64,000 bases of DNA from Madurella fahalii. Lineage: Eukaryota > Ascomycota > Sordariomycetes > Sordariales. Location of the stretch: the NCBI GenBank assembly GCA_029876055.1, contig CM056877.1, positions 2,356,001 through 2,420,000 of the forward strand, read 5' to 3'. The position numbers and the translations under genes were made by a program. Below the pieces are notes generated by a model. The model ran no database searches, was not told where the DNA came from, and saw nothing but the letters and a program-made list of their open reading frames with translations. Position 1 is the stretch's first letter. Each line of letters starts with the position of its first letter. Shown one piece after another: positions 1-11,332 of this stretch.

Positions 1-368
1 AATGAAAAAGGCCATGGCAAGCGTCCAACATACCAGCTACCTCTGACCAGAAAATCCGCCGGATGCCCATCCTCGGCAGACTATCGCCACGGAATGCACT
101 TTGTTTCATCTCCGGTAGATCGAGTGCCGCGCTTTGAGCTCCTCTCCGCCAAGGAGGCGACTCTTTGATGTCAAAGCATCGAATAAATAAAAGGCCACGG
201 ACAAGACCATGGGCGCCGCGCTCATGATCACAACCCACGCCTGCCGCGGCGTATTGGCGCCATCGCCCTTCAGGTCCAAGAAAAAAAGAAAAAAGAAAAA
301 GAAAGGAGCAGCGGGCTCGTAAATCGATACCTGTGTCTAGAATTAAGCCAGGGTTTATTGGCCGGCCT
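1..368. other. Left-edge gene-free stretch with an orphan hydrophobic reading frame
   Basis: No complete gene is supported here. An AATAAA on the minus strand (359-354) lies 10 nt past the stop of the zinc-knuckle gene and is a plausible polyadenylation signal. Minus-strand bases from about 279 to 112 read as an open frame of some 55 codons with a hydrophobic core (AWVVIMSAAPMVLSVAF) and a TGA stop. It has no plausible 5' exon, because the zinc-knuckle gene occupies the upstream side, so it may be a relic of a membrane-protein gene or chance. An A-rich tract lies at 280-305. Confidence 0.4.
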
Positions 369-2986
369 CTACAAAATAGAGGCTGGTCCCTTGACCATCT
401 CACAGGTCTCGTCGTCAAGAGCCACCCGGCTGAGCTCCTGAGAAAGGCAAGCCGATTCCTTGATAACCTCATCGGGTTCGACGCCGAAGATCGATTGGCC
501 AAGCATTCGGCAAGAAGAAGGTTCTTCAGCCACTGTGGGCAGCGCCCCAACCTCCATTGCAGTGCGCTCGACGAGCCGAGAAAGTTGGATTTCTCCTTCT
601 GCTTCTGACTTGGTTTCATTGAGAGTGGAATGCTCGACCTTCGAGAGACTTCCCGCGGGGACCTCTTCAGTCTCTATTTCATGGGTAATAATTGAATCTT
701 CCTGCGTGACGCCTCTGGACAAGGTTCCTGTCATGACAGCGACCGGAATAGGTGAGGGCTCCATCCTGCCAATGCCCGCCTCACTGAGGGAAGACCTGTC
801 ATTGTGGACGCGCGCCGTTTCAACCATCGAGTTTTCCTCCTCAACAACGCCTGCCGCAGCTGTAGCAGGCTCTACATCAGTCATCGCCGCATCTCCGTCG
901 TTTGCCATGTCTTTCAACTGACGGGTACGGTCGGTAAGCGCCATATCTATGTTAACAGCACCGTTTCCTTGGGTAATACGTGTCCAAGGCTGCTCTCGCT
1001 CCTTAATAGCCGTGTCCTGAGCCGGCGTCTCACACTTGATTATCCCCTCGGTGTCGGGCCCGCACTCGGTGGGAAGGTCAAAGAAGTCTGATGGACGAGC
1101 CCGGCTTGGCTTGTCGCGCCTAAACCAGATTCTCTCTTCTGCGCCCTTGAAAAACTTAAAGATAGGGCCGGGGCAAGGGATCTCGATCCCGTTGAGAAGC
1201 AGCAGCAACTCGGGTGTCGTACTCTCATGCTTGATCATTTTGTCGAGGGCGTCCTTAAAGCCGTCGATCTCACTGGCAGGCTCAACCCTCTTCTCCTGGA
1301 CCGGCAAGTCTGGCACATCGATGTCCATCTTTTCTCCATCAGACGAGCGGGTGATGAGTGCGGAAAGAGGAGTTGCCGGCACATCGTAGTAGGATAGTCG
1401 CCCTTCCCCTACGTCCTTGATCTCGATGACCAGATCCTCAGCGAAGGTCACCTTGCGCGCCTTTTTCATTGCACGCTTGTCGCTTTGAAGATGTATCGCT
1501 CTGGGCGGTGCGGCTTCCTCAGGAGACACTGCACGCAAGTGTTTGCGATTGCTGCGATGCTCTTGAGGGGGCGACGGCCGGTGGATCCTCGGATTTTCCT
1601 CAAGGTGTGACTCTTCCTTATGGCGCTTGCTGTCACTATGTCGCGACGGAGGAGACAGAGACCGGTGAATTGCTGGCTCGTACTCGGGGCGGAACATGCC
1701 CTTACGACCTTTGCCGTCGGTATTCCACAGAGGTGACCGGGAACGACGTCTTCCATGGGGCGACTCGTCAAAGCGGGACGATCGATCATTCCGGAAGCAT
1801 GACGGACGGCTGTTGTCAAAGTCTCTTCCATAATCCCCCCGGTGGTTCTTACGGTTCTGAGAATTCCTCTCTGCATTGCGACGCCTTCGTTGTGTCAAGG
1901 ATTTGGGATCCCTATTATCAGGGCACAGGATATAGAGGTGATCGCCGACCTTCTTACAAATCCTGCATACGTAGTTCTCGTCCGGTTTTTGATCAAAGTC
2001 CGGATCCATATCGGTAGGGCAATTCCGGAGCAAGTGGCCTAGATGATCGATGAGAGACTATGCGGTGGCTGGCTTAACCGGTTATACTTACCAGGAATCC
2101 CGCATCGGTTGCACAAGTAACCCGCTATGTGCCTCTTTGAGATGCTACTTACCTCTCTTTCCGGAATCTTGAGACACGAGGCGAGAGGCAAGTCCTCCTG
2201 GTTGAGTTCGGAGTCGACAGTATCGGTCAGCACAAGCCTGTTGGCTCCTGTTAAAAAGGACAGGTCTTGCAACTCGTTTTGATCGTCGGTCTGAGGTTGG
2301 GGCCGATCCTCCCATGGACGGAAGGGAATCTCTACAACTTCAGGTTCGTCATCGCCAATCTCGATGACGGAGGGTTCCTCTCGGGACAACTTCATCCTGT
2401 CGGGGTGCATGTTGCCGTATCGATTCTCCAGCCTTGGTGTCTCAAGGTTGTTTTCGGGGCGCACGGTTGGAGAAGCCATCAGGCAGTGTAGCTCGGCCTC
2501 AACAATGCTAAGTTTTCTTGAGCTGACAGCGTCATGGATGGATTGCTCCCGTTGCCAATCGTGGAAGGCTTCGGCAATGGCTCTGTCGTCGTTCGCGGCT
2601 GCCTTTAAGGCGTTGTACCAGGAGGCTACCTCGTCTGCGAAGGCGACCTCGGCCGAGATGTCGACTGCCATGAGGCGTTCGTGCAGCCACATGACAAAGA
2701 CGTTCAGAAGCCGTCGCTTGCTCACCTCTGGGGGAAATTTTTCGGCGACGGCAGCCAGAAGCTCGTCTATCGTGAGACCTTTGAGGCTATCGAGCCCCAA
2801 AATGTCTAGGTTTTGCTTTATCTTGTCCGAGTGGTCCATCCTGACCCGCCCAAAGGAGTCACGGGCTCCTTCAAATAAAAGAGGGCGGTTGTCTGATCCG
2901 GCGAATTGACGCGCGGCAGTCCCGAGCAGTAGATCGGAGAAAGTTCCAAGAAATTGGCTCAAGATGGCGAGTAAATGGGCGGTCAT
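369..2986 (-). CDS. Tandem CCHC zinc-knuckle protein, function unknown
   Basis: Two exons, 2986-2092 and 2038-369, give 854 residues. The 53-nt intron (2091-2039, GTAAGT...CTAG) is certain in effect because splicing joins the halves of a zinc knuckle: C292, C295, H300, C305 in a CX2CX4HX4C pattern. A second knuckle follows (C323, C326, H332, C337; CX2CX5HX4C). The linker resembles the knuckle of Mpe1/RBBP6 cleavage factors, but no DWNN or RING domain is visible. The first 100 residues include a compact helical region. The rest is low-complexity, with an Arg/Ser-rich stretch after the knuckles that would suit an RNA-binding nuclear protein (inference). An internal Met near 2836 is an alternative start and would give about 804 residues. 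Confidence 0.75.
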
Positions 2987-3795
2987 TCAACGCTCGACCT
3001 AAGCTGTCGGATGGGAAAAAGATGCAGCCTACGATCGAAGCTCTGAGGCCACATAAAGTCGAAAAGGCGGCCAGTGAGCCCAAAGAAAGAAACTGGAGGG
3101 GTATGGGAAAAGCGAAAAGATAAAACTGCCCGAGTGCGGTGTTGATTCGAAGTCGATATCGCCAGGTCCACGTCGATGGGCGACAGAGTGAGCGAGTTGG
3201 GGGAGAAGGAAACCGGCGATCGGGTACAGGGAGGTGGAATTAGAAGAAACACTGCGTATCGAAAATACGGAGAAGGAATAGCCATTGAAAGTGGCGGGTC
3301 GAGGAAGGCACGAACACCAGCGATGGGCCTGACCTTAAAAGTAAATAACGGGCAAACGCAAAAGTGAAGCAGGGCACTCAGAGAGCTACTGCGCATGACA
3401 CGGCGGCAAGATGCATAGGTGTATGGGCACACAATGTTTGTACGCTATTCGTCTTAACACCGAGCAGCGTCTTTGCTTCCTTGCTTCCTTGTGTCTCAGA
3501 AAATAAACCCCATCTCCTCTTCCTCTCTGGCGGCCAGCACATATTCGTGGATGCTTGCTGTGAGACACTGAAGCAGGAACGGCAACTTGGCATAAGGCGG
3601 GTCTGGAAGAAGACTTGATGGAATTTGAGAAGTATCAACCCGTTTGTAGAAGAAAATGAACGCCAGAATCCCGCTATGGATGAGACCGCCCAATACCAAA
3701 CTGACAAGAGTAATACAAGAAACCACGAATCAAGGCAGACATAGGGTCACCCCTTTGTGCAGCAAGAGGGCATGGGCGTCTGGGGTAGTGGCCCA
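2987..3795. other. Gene-free stretch between two minus-strand genes
   Basis: This holds the presumed promoter of the zinc-knuckle gene and the 3' region of IST1. Open frames on both strands, the longest 149 codons, show no recognisable domain and are best read as non-coding. Confidence 0.5.
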
Positions 3796-4796
3796 TCACC
3801 TTTTTAATGCAGCAAATCTCTTAGCCAGTTCGTCCACATCGGGGATGCCATCGGCAATGCTCCCTTTCTTCTCCGCAGGCTTCTTCCCCGCATTCGGCCC
3901 AGTCCCTGTGGTCTTCTTGGTCGGCGTCAACTCGACCCTGTTGAGCGTCACTTTTGGATGGATATTTTCCGTCGACGGGCTCGGCGGGTTAACATGCAGC
4001 GGGCTGGCCGGCCCAAACGTCCTTGGCGGCGTTGCCTTGCTCAGCTCCTCCCGCACCTCGGCCTCGGCCTCGGCCTCCTCACCCAGTAGTGGTGCTTCTA
4101 AATTCTTTTGTTTCTGGCCACCGCTCGGGTTCTCCTCATCATCATCCCCATCCATAAAATTTGGCGGCTCTCCTAACCCCTCTGCTCTCCTCGGCCAGTT
4201 CACCCCGTACGCCTTCGCAATCTCCTCCAGATACCCCTGCACCAACTCCTCCCTCGGCGGCGTCACACTCAGCTTTTTCACCACCCCCGGACTCACCTTG
4301 CCGTCGGCATTCTCCATCGCAGCCAGCACAAACTCCTTCCCAAATTTCTCAGCTAACAGCTGCCGCACCTGCTGCAGCTCTTTAATCTCGGTCTTGGGCG
4401 CCGCGTAGATGATGCTCTTGACGGCCTCCTCCAGGCCCGGGTCGCACTGGGGCGACGACTCGAGCAGGCCGGCCCGCGCCAGCAGCAGTTCGCAGTATAG
4501 TTCGAGCATCTCGTGCAGCTCCGTGATGATGTCGGAGCGGATGATGTTCTCGACACGGATCCGCGCCGAGTCGATCTTGCCCTGCTCGAGTAGCTGCGCC
4601 ATGGCGCGCCGCTGGGCTTTGGAGAGGGCTTCGTCGCGCTTCTGGACCATCCGCAGGCGGGCGATGGCGAGTTTTAGCTGGACTTTGATTTTGGGCTACG
4701 GGACAAGGGACACCGGTGTTAGTGGGGGAGGGCTAGCGGGGAAGTGGGCTGGCTAAGTGTGGCGGGTGGACGTACCACGAGCGTTGACGGAGGCAT
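3796..4796 (-). CDS. ist1: IST1-like regulator of ESCRT-III / Vps4
   Basis: Exon 1 (4796-4776) encodes only seven residues, MPPSTLV. An 80-nt intron (4775-4696) follows, then exon 2 (4695-3796), giving 306 residues. The spliced N-terminus reads straight into PKIKVQLKLAIARLRM and then QKRDEALSKAQRR, the start of the IST1 helical domain (about residues 8-180), which folds like ESCRT-III subunits. A charged, Pro-rich linker leads to a C-terminal DVDELAKRFAALKR, a textbook MIT-interacting motif type 1 (LxxRFxxLK) that binds the MIT domain of Vps4. The family controls Vps4 recruitment in multivesicular-body sorting at endosomes. The gene is divergent from SPT3 with a 790-nt shared upstream region. 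Confidence 0.93.
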
Positions 4797-5586
4797 CTTG
4801 ACTATTTGAGACGTTGGACACAAGGACGGCGGGAATTGGTACTCGACAAAGGAGGTATGTGGAGAGGTATTAACCGGAGGGGGTTGTTTTAGGCTTCCAT
4901 AATGTTTCCTTGAAACAAGTGAGGTTGCGTGTGCACGACAGGCAGTTGCGTTTGCGGCTGACAGCTTGCCCTGCTGATGTGGGGTGGATTGGAGACCGCG
5001 GGGTAGCCTCTTATCGGCCTTTATCCGTAACACCTGCGTGGCTGTCTTGGCGGTTGAGCTGAGACCCGCTTCCCCTAAGCCCCACCATTGTTCAGCGGCT
5101 CGTGCGTTCTGCTCTGGCGCGATCGAGTCCTCCCGGGGGGGTTACAGGCCACAATGGATCATCGATTCCAACCACTCGACTTCGCTCCTATTTGTTTGTG
5201 CTGGTATGCATACAAAATGGAAACCTAAATGGCATCGCTTTACCAGAATTTCCTAAATGGCTTTTGTACACCGAATTTTCGTTTTATTAACCACTTAAGA
5301 AGTCGGCTGTGCTATGTCGTCGTTTTGAGTTACGCCGTATTTCGTATCTCACATCACGTGACTGAATCAATCAACGTCGGAGTGCTGAGTGATCGGGCGA
5401 ACACCTTGTCTCCCACAAAACGAGCCACCCATTGTCCAACCACCCATCTTTGTCCCCGACCCCAACCCGCTACCGCCTCATCCACGTTGTCTCTTTTGTC
5501 TCCAAATATATCACCTATACATTATCATTATCACTAGTGTCGCTTTTATCATTCATTGTACTGTATACCTCAGTTACAGAGTCACA
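4797..5586. other. Divergent intergenic region IST1 / SPT3
   Basis: This 790-nt region separates two start codons facing away from each other and must hold both promoters. No clear TATA box was picked out. The last 190 nt before SPT3 are rich in C, T and A, as is common for fungal 5' leaders. No coding frame is supported. Confidence 0.55.
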
Positions 5587-7033
5587 ATGGCCGACAAGGA
5601 CAAGCAGTACAAGTATCGCCAGGAGATCCAGCAGGTCTGTGCATGTCTTCTTTTTTCTGTGTGTTTGGTGCGTGTAAATGTATGTGTGCTCTTGTAAAGT
5701 GTTGTCGTTGGACTAGTGCGACGGCTTTGAGAGACGACTGAGAATCTCATCCCTGCTGCGTGCCTGGTTCGACATTCAGCGAGCCCATATCCGTGGGCAT
5801 TCGCGGGTCCGGTTCCCAAGCGGGTCCCGCCATGAGTTTTCAAGCGTATTGTTCCAGACAACGGAGCCGACCACTTTAGTTTTTCACGCACTTCGAGGTT
5901 GGTTGAAGTCGAGCGCAAGCCTCAGAACTTGCCTTCTCCATCTCGACATCCATCTCACCGGCCGCTTCGGCATCAGACACACAACCCTCAGTCGCCATGA
6001 TTGACTTTACAAAATTGCGTTTCTCGATCGGACGAGACCCTCGTGAGATGATCGCTAACCTCGTGGAATTTCAGATGATGTACGTATCCGGCGAAACAGC
6101 CGAACCCTCACTTGAGACTACGGGCATCATCGAAGACATTGTCCGCCAGCAAGTTGTCGAAATCGTGAGTCTGCCGTTGACGATTTAATTCGGAATCTTC
6201 CTTCTGACAGACACTGTTTTAAGCTCAAAAATTGCACTGAGCTGGCAGCACGGCGCGGATCGCGGTCAATCAATATCAACGACCTCATCTTCCAGATTCG
6301 GGATGACCCTGCCAAGGTCTCCCGTCTGCGTACTTTCCTCTCGTGGAAAGATGTGCGCAAGAACGTCAAGGACTCCGACGACAAAGGTGGCGAGGATTTG
6401 GGTGGCGCCGAGGATCCTGTAGGCGGTGTAGCTGGTCCCGTCGATGACACGGCCAAGAAAAACAAAAAGGCAAGGGTCGGGCTTCCCTGGGAGCCGGCCT
6501 CGTTCTATCCGGTCGAGGTTCCCGAGCGCGAGGATGAGGAAGACGAAGAGGAAGAGGAGATGAACTACATCACGCTCCAGCGGCTGCGCAAGGCTGACGA
6601 ACGCACCAAAGCCATGACCAAAGAGGAGTACGTCACGTGGTCCGAGTTTCGTCAGGCGTCCTTTACCTACCGCAAGGGCAAGCGGTTTCGCGAGTGGGCT
6701 GGCTTCGGCGTCGTGACGGACAGCAAGCCGACCGACGACGTTGTCGACATCCTTGGCTTCCTCACTTTCGAGATGGTGCAGACCTTGACCGAGGAAGCGC
6801 TCAAGATCAAGGAGAACGAGGACATGTACCGCGAGCGGACGGGCGAGAACCCCAAAAAGCGCAAGACCCCCGGCGGACGCGGCCTGTTCGACCCGCCCAG
6901 CGAGGGCCGTACGCCTGTCGAACCGCGACACATCCAAGAGGCCTTCCGCCGGCTCCAGGCGCGACCCAAAAAGTCCCGGGCCATGCTCAACGGTACGAGA
7001 TTGAAGTACCGGACCCCACTCAAGCTATTCTGA
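5587..7033 (+). CDS. spt3: Spt3, histone-fold subunit of SAGA
   Basis: Three exons (5587-5634, 6075-6164, 6224-7033) encode 315 residues. The spliced N-terminus, MADKDKQYKYRQEIQQ then MMYVSGETAEPSLETTGI, is the highly conserved start of Spt3, a histone-fold related to TAF13 (about residues 10-95). It is followed by SININDLIFQIRDDPAKVSRLR. An acidic run (EDEEDEEEEE) precedes the second conserved region (about 185-260), which corresponds to the second histone-fold half. Spt3 in SAGA helps TBP engage core promoters. Intron 1 is 440 nt, far longer than the 45-100 nt typical in this window, begins GTCTGT and ends TTTCAG, with a CGCTAAC branch-like sequence. Intron 2 is 59 nt. Length agrees with the family (yeast 337). 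Confidence 0.95.
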
Positions 7034-7379
7034 GCTAGCAGCCTTTTCCTGTATCGATTTTGCACATCATTATTGCACCAGCGCTATCCCAGTATCTTCA
7101 AGGGGGTATTATTCTAGCATAGGATTTTCTTTGGTGTTTGATGGGGTCGGCGTCAGGCAACTGTTTGGAGTGATACCCACAAGAGCGAGGCGGAACGGAT
7201 GGACGGGCAGCGCATTTTTACGGAGCAGGGGGCGGCGTCAGGAGCGATAAATGGAACTTTGGTCTTCCTCTCGCACCTCACCACAGCGATAGACAGACAA
7301 CGGAATAAATCATGATTTCCCATCCCGCACAAGGAACCTCCCCGCTCCCCCCCCCCCCCCGGGCAGTGGTACACTAACT
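7034..7379. other. Convergent 3' region SPT3 / PPM1
   Basis: This is a tail-to-tail gap holding both 3' ends. It contains a run of 14 C at 7347-7360, 20 nt beyond the PPM1 stop. Nothing coding is seen. Confidence 0.6.
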
Positions 7380-8555
7380 TTAATCAACCCTCCCTCCTCC
7401 TCCCCCTCCTCCTCCCTCATCCACCTCCAGATCAACGCCCGCGCCCCCCCTCCACCCCCACGCGACCACATAATGGCCCGCCAACAACCGCCACTCCTCC
7501 ACCTCGTCCAGCCCGCCCTCTAACCGGTCCACCCGTTCCTTCTCCCCCTCGCTCACCCACCGCTCCCAGATGGCGTCGACCGTCTCGCAGCGCACCTGCT
7601 CGAACCCGGCCTCCTCGCGCAGCCGCCGCGTCTGGTCGGCGACGGTGGGGTAGGCCTCGAGCGTCGGCATGGTGATCCCGCGCGCGGCGAGGTTCGAGAC
7701 CATCATCTTGCCGAAGGGGTCGTGCGGCAGGATGGGCTCGTAGAGGACCAGCGAGAGGGACGACGCGCAGAACGACGCGAAGAAGCCTATGAGGGCGGTG
7801 CTGGTTGACGGGGGGAGGTAGCAGAGGCAGCATTCGGAGAGGAGGAGGGTTGGCGGGGAGGGGGCGAGGTTGGGCAGGGAAGGGGGGAAGTGGCGGAGGT
7901 CGAGGCCATGGAGGGTTAGGGTGTTGTTTTTGTTGCCGTAGACGTCGTCGTCGTCGTTGTTGCTGTTGTTTGGGTTTGAGGGGCAGTGGCATTGCCAGGT
8001 TGTCTGGGTGAGTGGTTCTGGCGGGGAGAGGAGGGTCTGCAGCTGCGGTGAGGACCGGATGATGGTCTGCTTGCGGGCGATGATGGCGGGGAAGTCGATT
8101 TCGTGGTAGGCGAGGTTGCGGTGGCGCTGCGAGGCAAAGAGACGCAGGCTGCGCGTGTCGGTGCCCGCGCCGAGCGAGACGATCTGGCGGGGCTCATCCG
8201 GGTTGGTGGTGGCTAAGAAGCGGTCGACTAGGGTGTCGATGGCTGTGGTGCGCGTGTAGGTCCCCCTATTGATGATGGGGAGACGGCGGCCGACGCCGTG
8301 ACTTAAGGGAGGACCCTGCACAAAAAGCCGGGCGAAAGGATCGGACAGGTAGCCGAGTTCGACAGCGCTCAGACGAGAGATAGCGGCGTCGGTGTCAGTA
8401 CCCTGGATCGTGGCGTCGTGGCTTGCTCCGGACCCGGATCCTGGTCCCGATGCGGGGACGCCGCTCCGGCCTGGGCCACCCCGGCCCCGGCCCCGGCCCC
8501 TTCCGGACGCCCCGCCGCGCAGGGAGAGAAGGTTGGGTATTGACGGTGCTGACAT
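7380..8555 (-). CDS. ppm1: Leucine carboxyl methyltransferase 1 (PP2A methyltransferase)
   Basis: A single exon of 391 codons. The family methylates the C-terminal leucine of the PP2A catalytic subunit using S-adenosylmethionine and so controls which regulatory subunits bind. Visible motifs are the SAM-binding loop IVSLGAGTDTRSLRL (about residue 124), the acidic loop YHEIDFPAIIARK, TLLLSECCLCYLPP, and YEPILPHDPFGKMM, in the order expected of LCMT1. Two oddities stand out. Residues 14-33 form an Arg-Gly repeat not expected of this enzyme, and the C-terminus ends in a run of eight glycines before RVD. Yeast Ppm1 is 328 residues, so the extra length is mainly these ends. The product is probably cytosolic and nuclear. 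The first in-frame Met (8555) was taken as the start. Confidence 0.93.
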   Translation of the reverse strand: MSAPSIPNLLSLRGGASGRGRGRGRGGPGRSGVPASGPGSGSGASHDATIQGTDTDAAISRLSAVELGYLSDPFARLFVQGPPLSHGVGRRLPIINRGTYTRTTAIDTLVDRFLATTNPDEPRQIVSLGAGTDTRSLRLFASQRHRNLAYHEIDFPAIIARKQTIIRSSPQLQTLLSPPEPLTQTTWQCHCPSNPNNSNNDDDDVYGNKNNTLTLHGLDLRHFPPSLPNLAPSPPTLLLSECCLCYLPPSTSTALIGFFASFCASSLSLVLYEPILPHDPFGKMMVSNLAARGITMPTLEAYPTVADQTRRLREEAGFEQVRCETVDAIWERWVSEGEKERVDRLEGGLDEVEEWRLLAGHYVVAWGWRGGAGVDLEVDEGGGGGGGGRVD

Positions 8556-9977
8556 TGGTGGAGCGACTTTTCGTCTGGAGAAAACGCAATGTCGTGTTGT
8601 TATCTGGATGCTGGGGTATGGAACATTACAGTTCCTGGCGAGACCATTCGAGATGATGTAGACCTCCCAGGTTGAGTGCGTTCAAGTTATGTTCGTTACC
8701 CGGGATGAGGAAGCTGCTGCACTGAAGCAGGCAGTTCCGTTGGCAGGTGGCGCCGTGCAAAAGACCCACTTTGCCCACCAAACCGGCATCGGTTGCGCCT
8801 GTTTAACAGACGTTGAGAGTGCTCGGATGGATCCAAAATAAAAGAAGGCCCGTCTCAGCTTCTTGACCTACAACACCTGCACAAATTATTTGAGATAGAA
8901 CATGTTCGGCCTGCCCAAAAAAAAAGAAAGCAAAAATAAGAAAAAGGCCGTGCGGCATCAATTTTGAATGCAGAGGTAGGTGAAGTGGTTGCGATTAAGG
9001 TAACCTTATCTGGGGACTGGCTACGGGGAGAAGGCCATAGCAGAAGGCCGTAGCAGGGGACCGTCCTTGGGCTAAGTTCTTTACATCGAGTATGGCTCGC
9101 ATGACAGTATTTACGCAGCGGAGTATATATCTCAGAAGCAGAAAGAAACGGGAACTCTACACCACACCACCTAAGAGGAAAAGGGGCTGTTTCGGGCACC
9201 ACTGACAGAGCAAGTGTCGGCGCCCGGTGTGAATAAGATAGTTATCACTCACAGTGCGGACTCTCGCTTCATATATTCTGTGGTCAGGTTCTGAGTAACA
9301 CTGCACTCCGAGATCCCCATCTAGAGCCTATATCTAGCCGACGAGCCAACCTCTTAACATTTTTGCTATGATGTTTCTGGACGTAGATAATGCATCTGGG
9401 GCACGGCCGTCGGCGTTGCGGTCGAACCCAGATAGGAAATGGAAGCTAGTACCCCGAAGACAATTTCTATGGTTCTAGCGCAGGAATAACTGTAGAGCTG
9501 ACAACAAACTCCTAAAGGTACACCATTTACTCAGGTAGGTAACTCATTATTTATTGTCCCTTTTCCTTCTTTCAGTCAACTTCTTCCAAGATAACTCGAG
9601 ACCGGACTGCACAGCAAGGTCCATCTACCCAGCTGTTGAATAACGAGTACAACCATCACCACCTTCACTGTCCTCATTATGGTGCTACGGATTGCTGGGT
9701 GGACCGACTTGGTACACATACCGTAGAAATTCGACTCGGACACCCGTGAATCCCAATACAAATGTTTGCCGCTGTCGACTCAGGCGATGTCATTTACTGA
9801 TTACGGCGCACTGGCCGTCTGGAGAAAATGCGCGTCGAGCCAGACAACCCGACTTCCAACGATGATGGAGATTAGGTAACTAAGTATACCATAGGTTTAG
9901 GGATTTCCGTGTTGGATTCGTAGGTGGATACTTACCGACTCCAGTACTACTAATAACAACGTAGTACCTGTACTTAC
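8556..9977. other. Gene-free stretch upstream of PPM1, downstream of the dehydrogenase
   Basis: About 1.4 kb with no frame I can assign. Composition becomes AT-richer from about 8820 to 9960. Short A-runs occur near 8920-8945. The PPM1 promoter must lie at the left end. Confidence 0.5.
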
Positions 9978-11332
9978 TCACAGACAACCAAACGTCTTAG
10001 CGACGCTGTACTCGTAGATGTTCTCCGGAGTTAGATCCCTCGCCATCTGCCCAAGTAGGGCATCATATCCGACGGTGTAGTAAGGCTGCAGGAACTTGTC
10101 CGACAGGGCGTCGTAGACGGTGGCCGCAACCGCCTCAGCCGGTTGAGCGACGCCGTCAGCAGCCACGGAAGTGAGCTTGTGCCTGTTTGCAAAATAATCA
10201 GCATCCCACACTCGAAGCCGTGACGACCCATGAGAAAATCGATTTCCGCAGCTTACCACTTCTCCAACATCGGCCGATAAACCCTCTCCTCTGCGTCCCG
10301 CACCGGGCCCTCCGCCCTGATCACATTCCCGAAACTGTCGACCCCAACGGCCCCCTTGGAGAGATTATCAAAGTACTTGCTCCAAGCATCCCGAATCTTG
10401 GGTCCGACCCCGCCAGTCCTGGTCCATCCAGGGCGAATCGTAGTCATTCCTGCCTGCCATCAATACCAGATACATTATATATATATATATATATCCACAC
10501 ACGTAGCGTCAAGATGGGAACTGAGACCTACCAACACCAAAAGGCATCACCTCCAGCCGCCACGCCCTCGTCATCCCCTCCACCGCGGCCTTGAGCGCGC
10601 AGTAGGGCACCCACATGGGCGGGTTCACGAACCCGCCGTAGCTCCCGACGTTCAGGAACCGGCCCCGGGTCCGCTTCATCAGCGGCAGGAAGGCGCGCAC
10701 CACGGAGATGTACGCCCAGAAGTCCAGCTCGAAGATGCGCCGCACCTCCGAGTCGGGAGTCAGCTCCATCGGCGAGATCATGCAGTACCCCGCGTTGTTG
10801 ACCACCCCGACCAAGGGCCGGTCCGGGTCCCCCCCGAGGACCGATTCGATGTGCGAGAGGCAGTGCGAGATGCTGTCCGCGGAGAGGACATCCATGATGG
10901 CCGGGTGGACGGTACCGCCTGTGGAGGGAGGCGAGGCGGGGAGGTTGGCGACGGCCGATTTGATCTTGGTGAGTTCGGAGTCGTCTTTGGCGGTCGCGAA
11001 GACGGTGTAGCCCTTGGAGAAGAGGTGCAGGGCGGTGGCGAGGCCAATGCCTTTACTACCGAGTTAGTACCCTGCTTACTATAATTGGTGTTGGGTTGGT
11101 GTTGTCTCTTGGGAGATTCACCCTCGCTGGCACCGGTTACCACCACGCTGGGTGAGTAGACGCGGCCGTCTTTGGTCTTGCATGGGCGGGTGTGAGTCTG
11201 GGGTTTGAGGCCGTGGAAGCAATAGTACAGGAGGTAACCGCTGGCGTAGTGGACTCCGCGGTCCAGATACGCGAGTACACGGTTAAGGATAACGGTGAAG
11301 TATGAGAATGCATTGAAGAGCTGGCCCGGCAT
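9978..11332 (-). CDS. Membrane-anchored short-chain dehydrogenase/reductase (retinol/steroid dehydrogenase-like)
   Basis: Four exons (11332-11122, 11050-10532, 10449-10257, 10182-9978) encode 375 residues. About 40 N-terminal residues contain hydrophobic stretches consistent with an ER or lipid-droplet anchor. The Rossmann nucleotide site TGASEGIG is rebuilt exactly by removing intron 1 (71 nt, with a TACTAAC branch point). The set continues with NNAG, the catalytic Ser in NVGSYGG, and Tyr/Lys in YCALK, followed by RPGWTRT. This is a classical SDR with an intact catalytic tetrad, closest in layout to RDH/17-beta-HSD enzymes that oxidise or reduce lipid alcohols with NAD(P). The actual substrate cannot be read from sequence. 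Intron 2 (10531-10450) contains a TA repeat. Confidence 0.88.
10476..10494. repeat. TA dinucleotide repeat inside an intron
   Basis: About nine TA units lie within intron 2 of the dehydrogenase gene, some 25-45 nt before the 3' splice site on the minus strand, overlapping the region where a branch point would sit. Confidence 0.8.

Noticed and set aside
2983..3432. 149-codon minus-strand frame upstream of the zinc-knuckle gene
   Set aside because: Low-complexity Pro/Ser/Phe composition; best explained as promoter and leader sequence.
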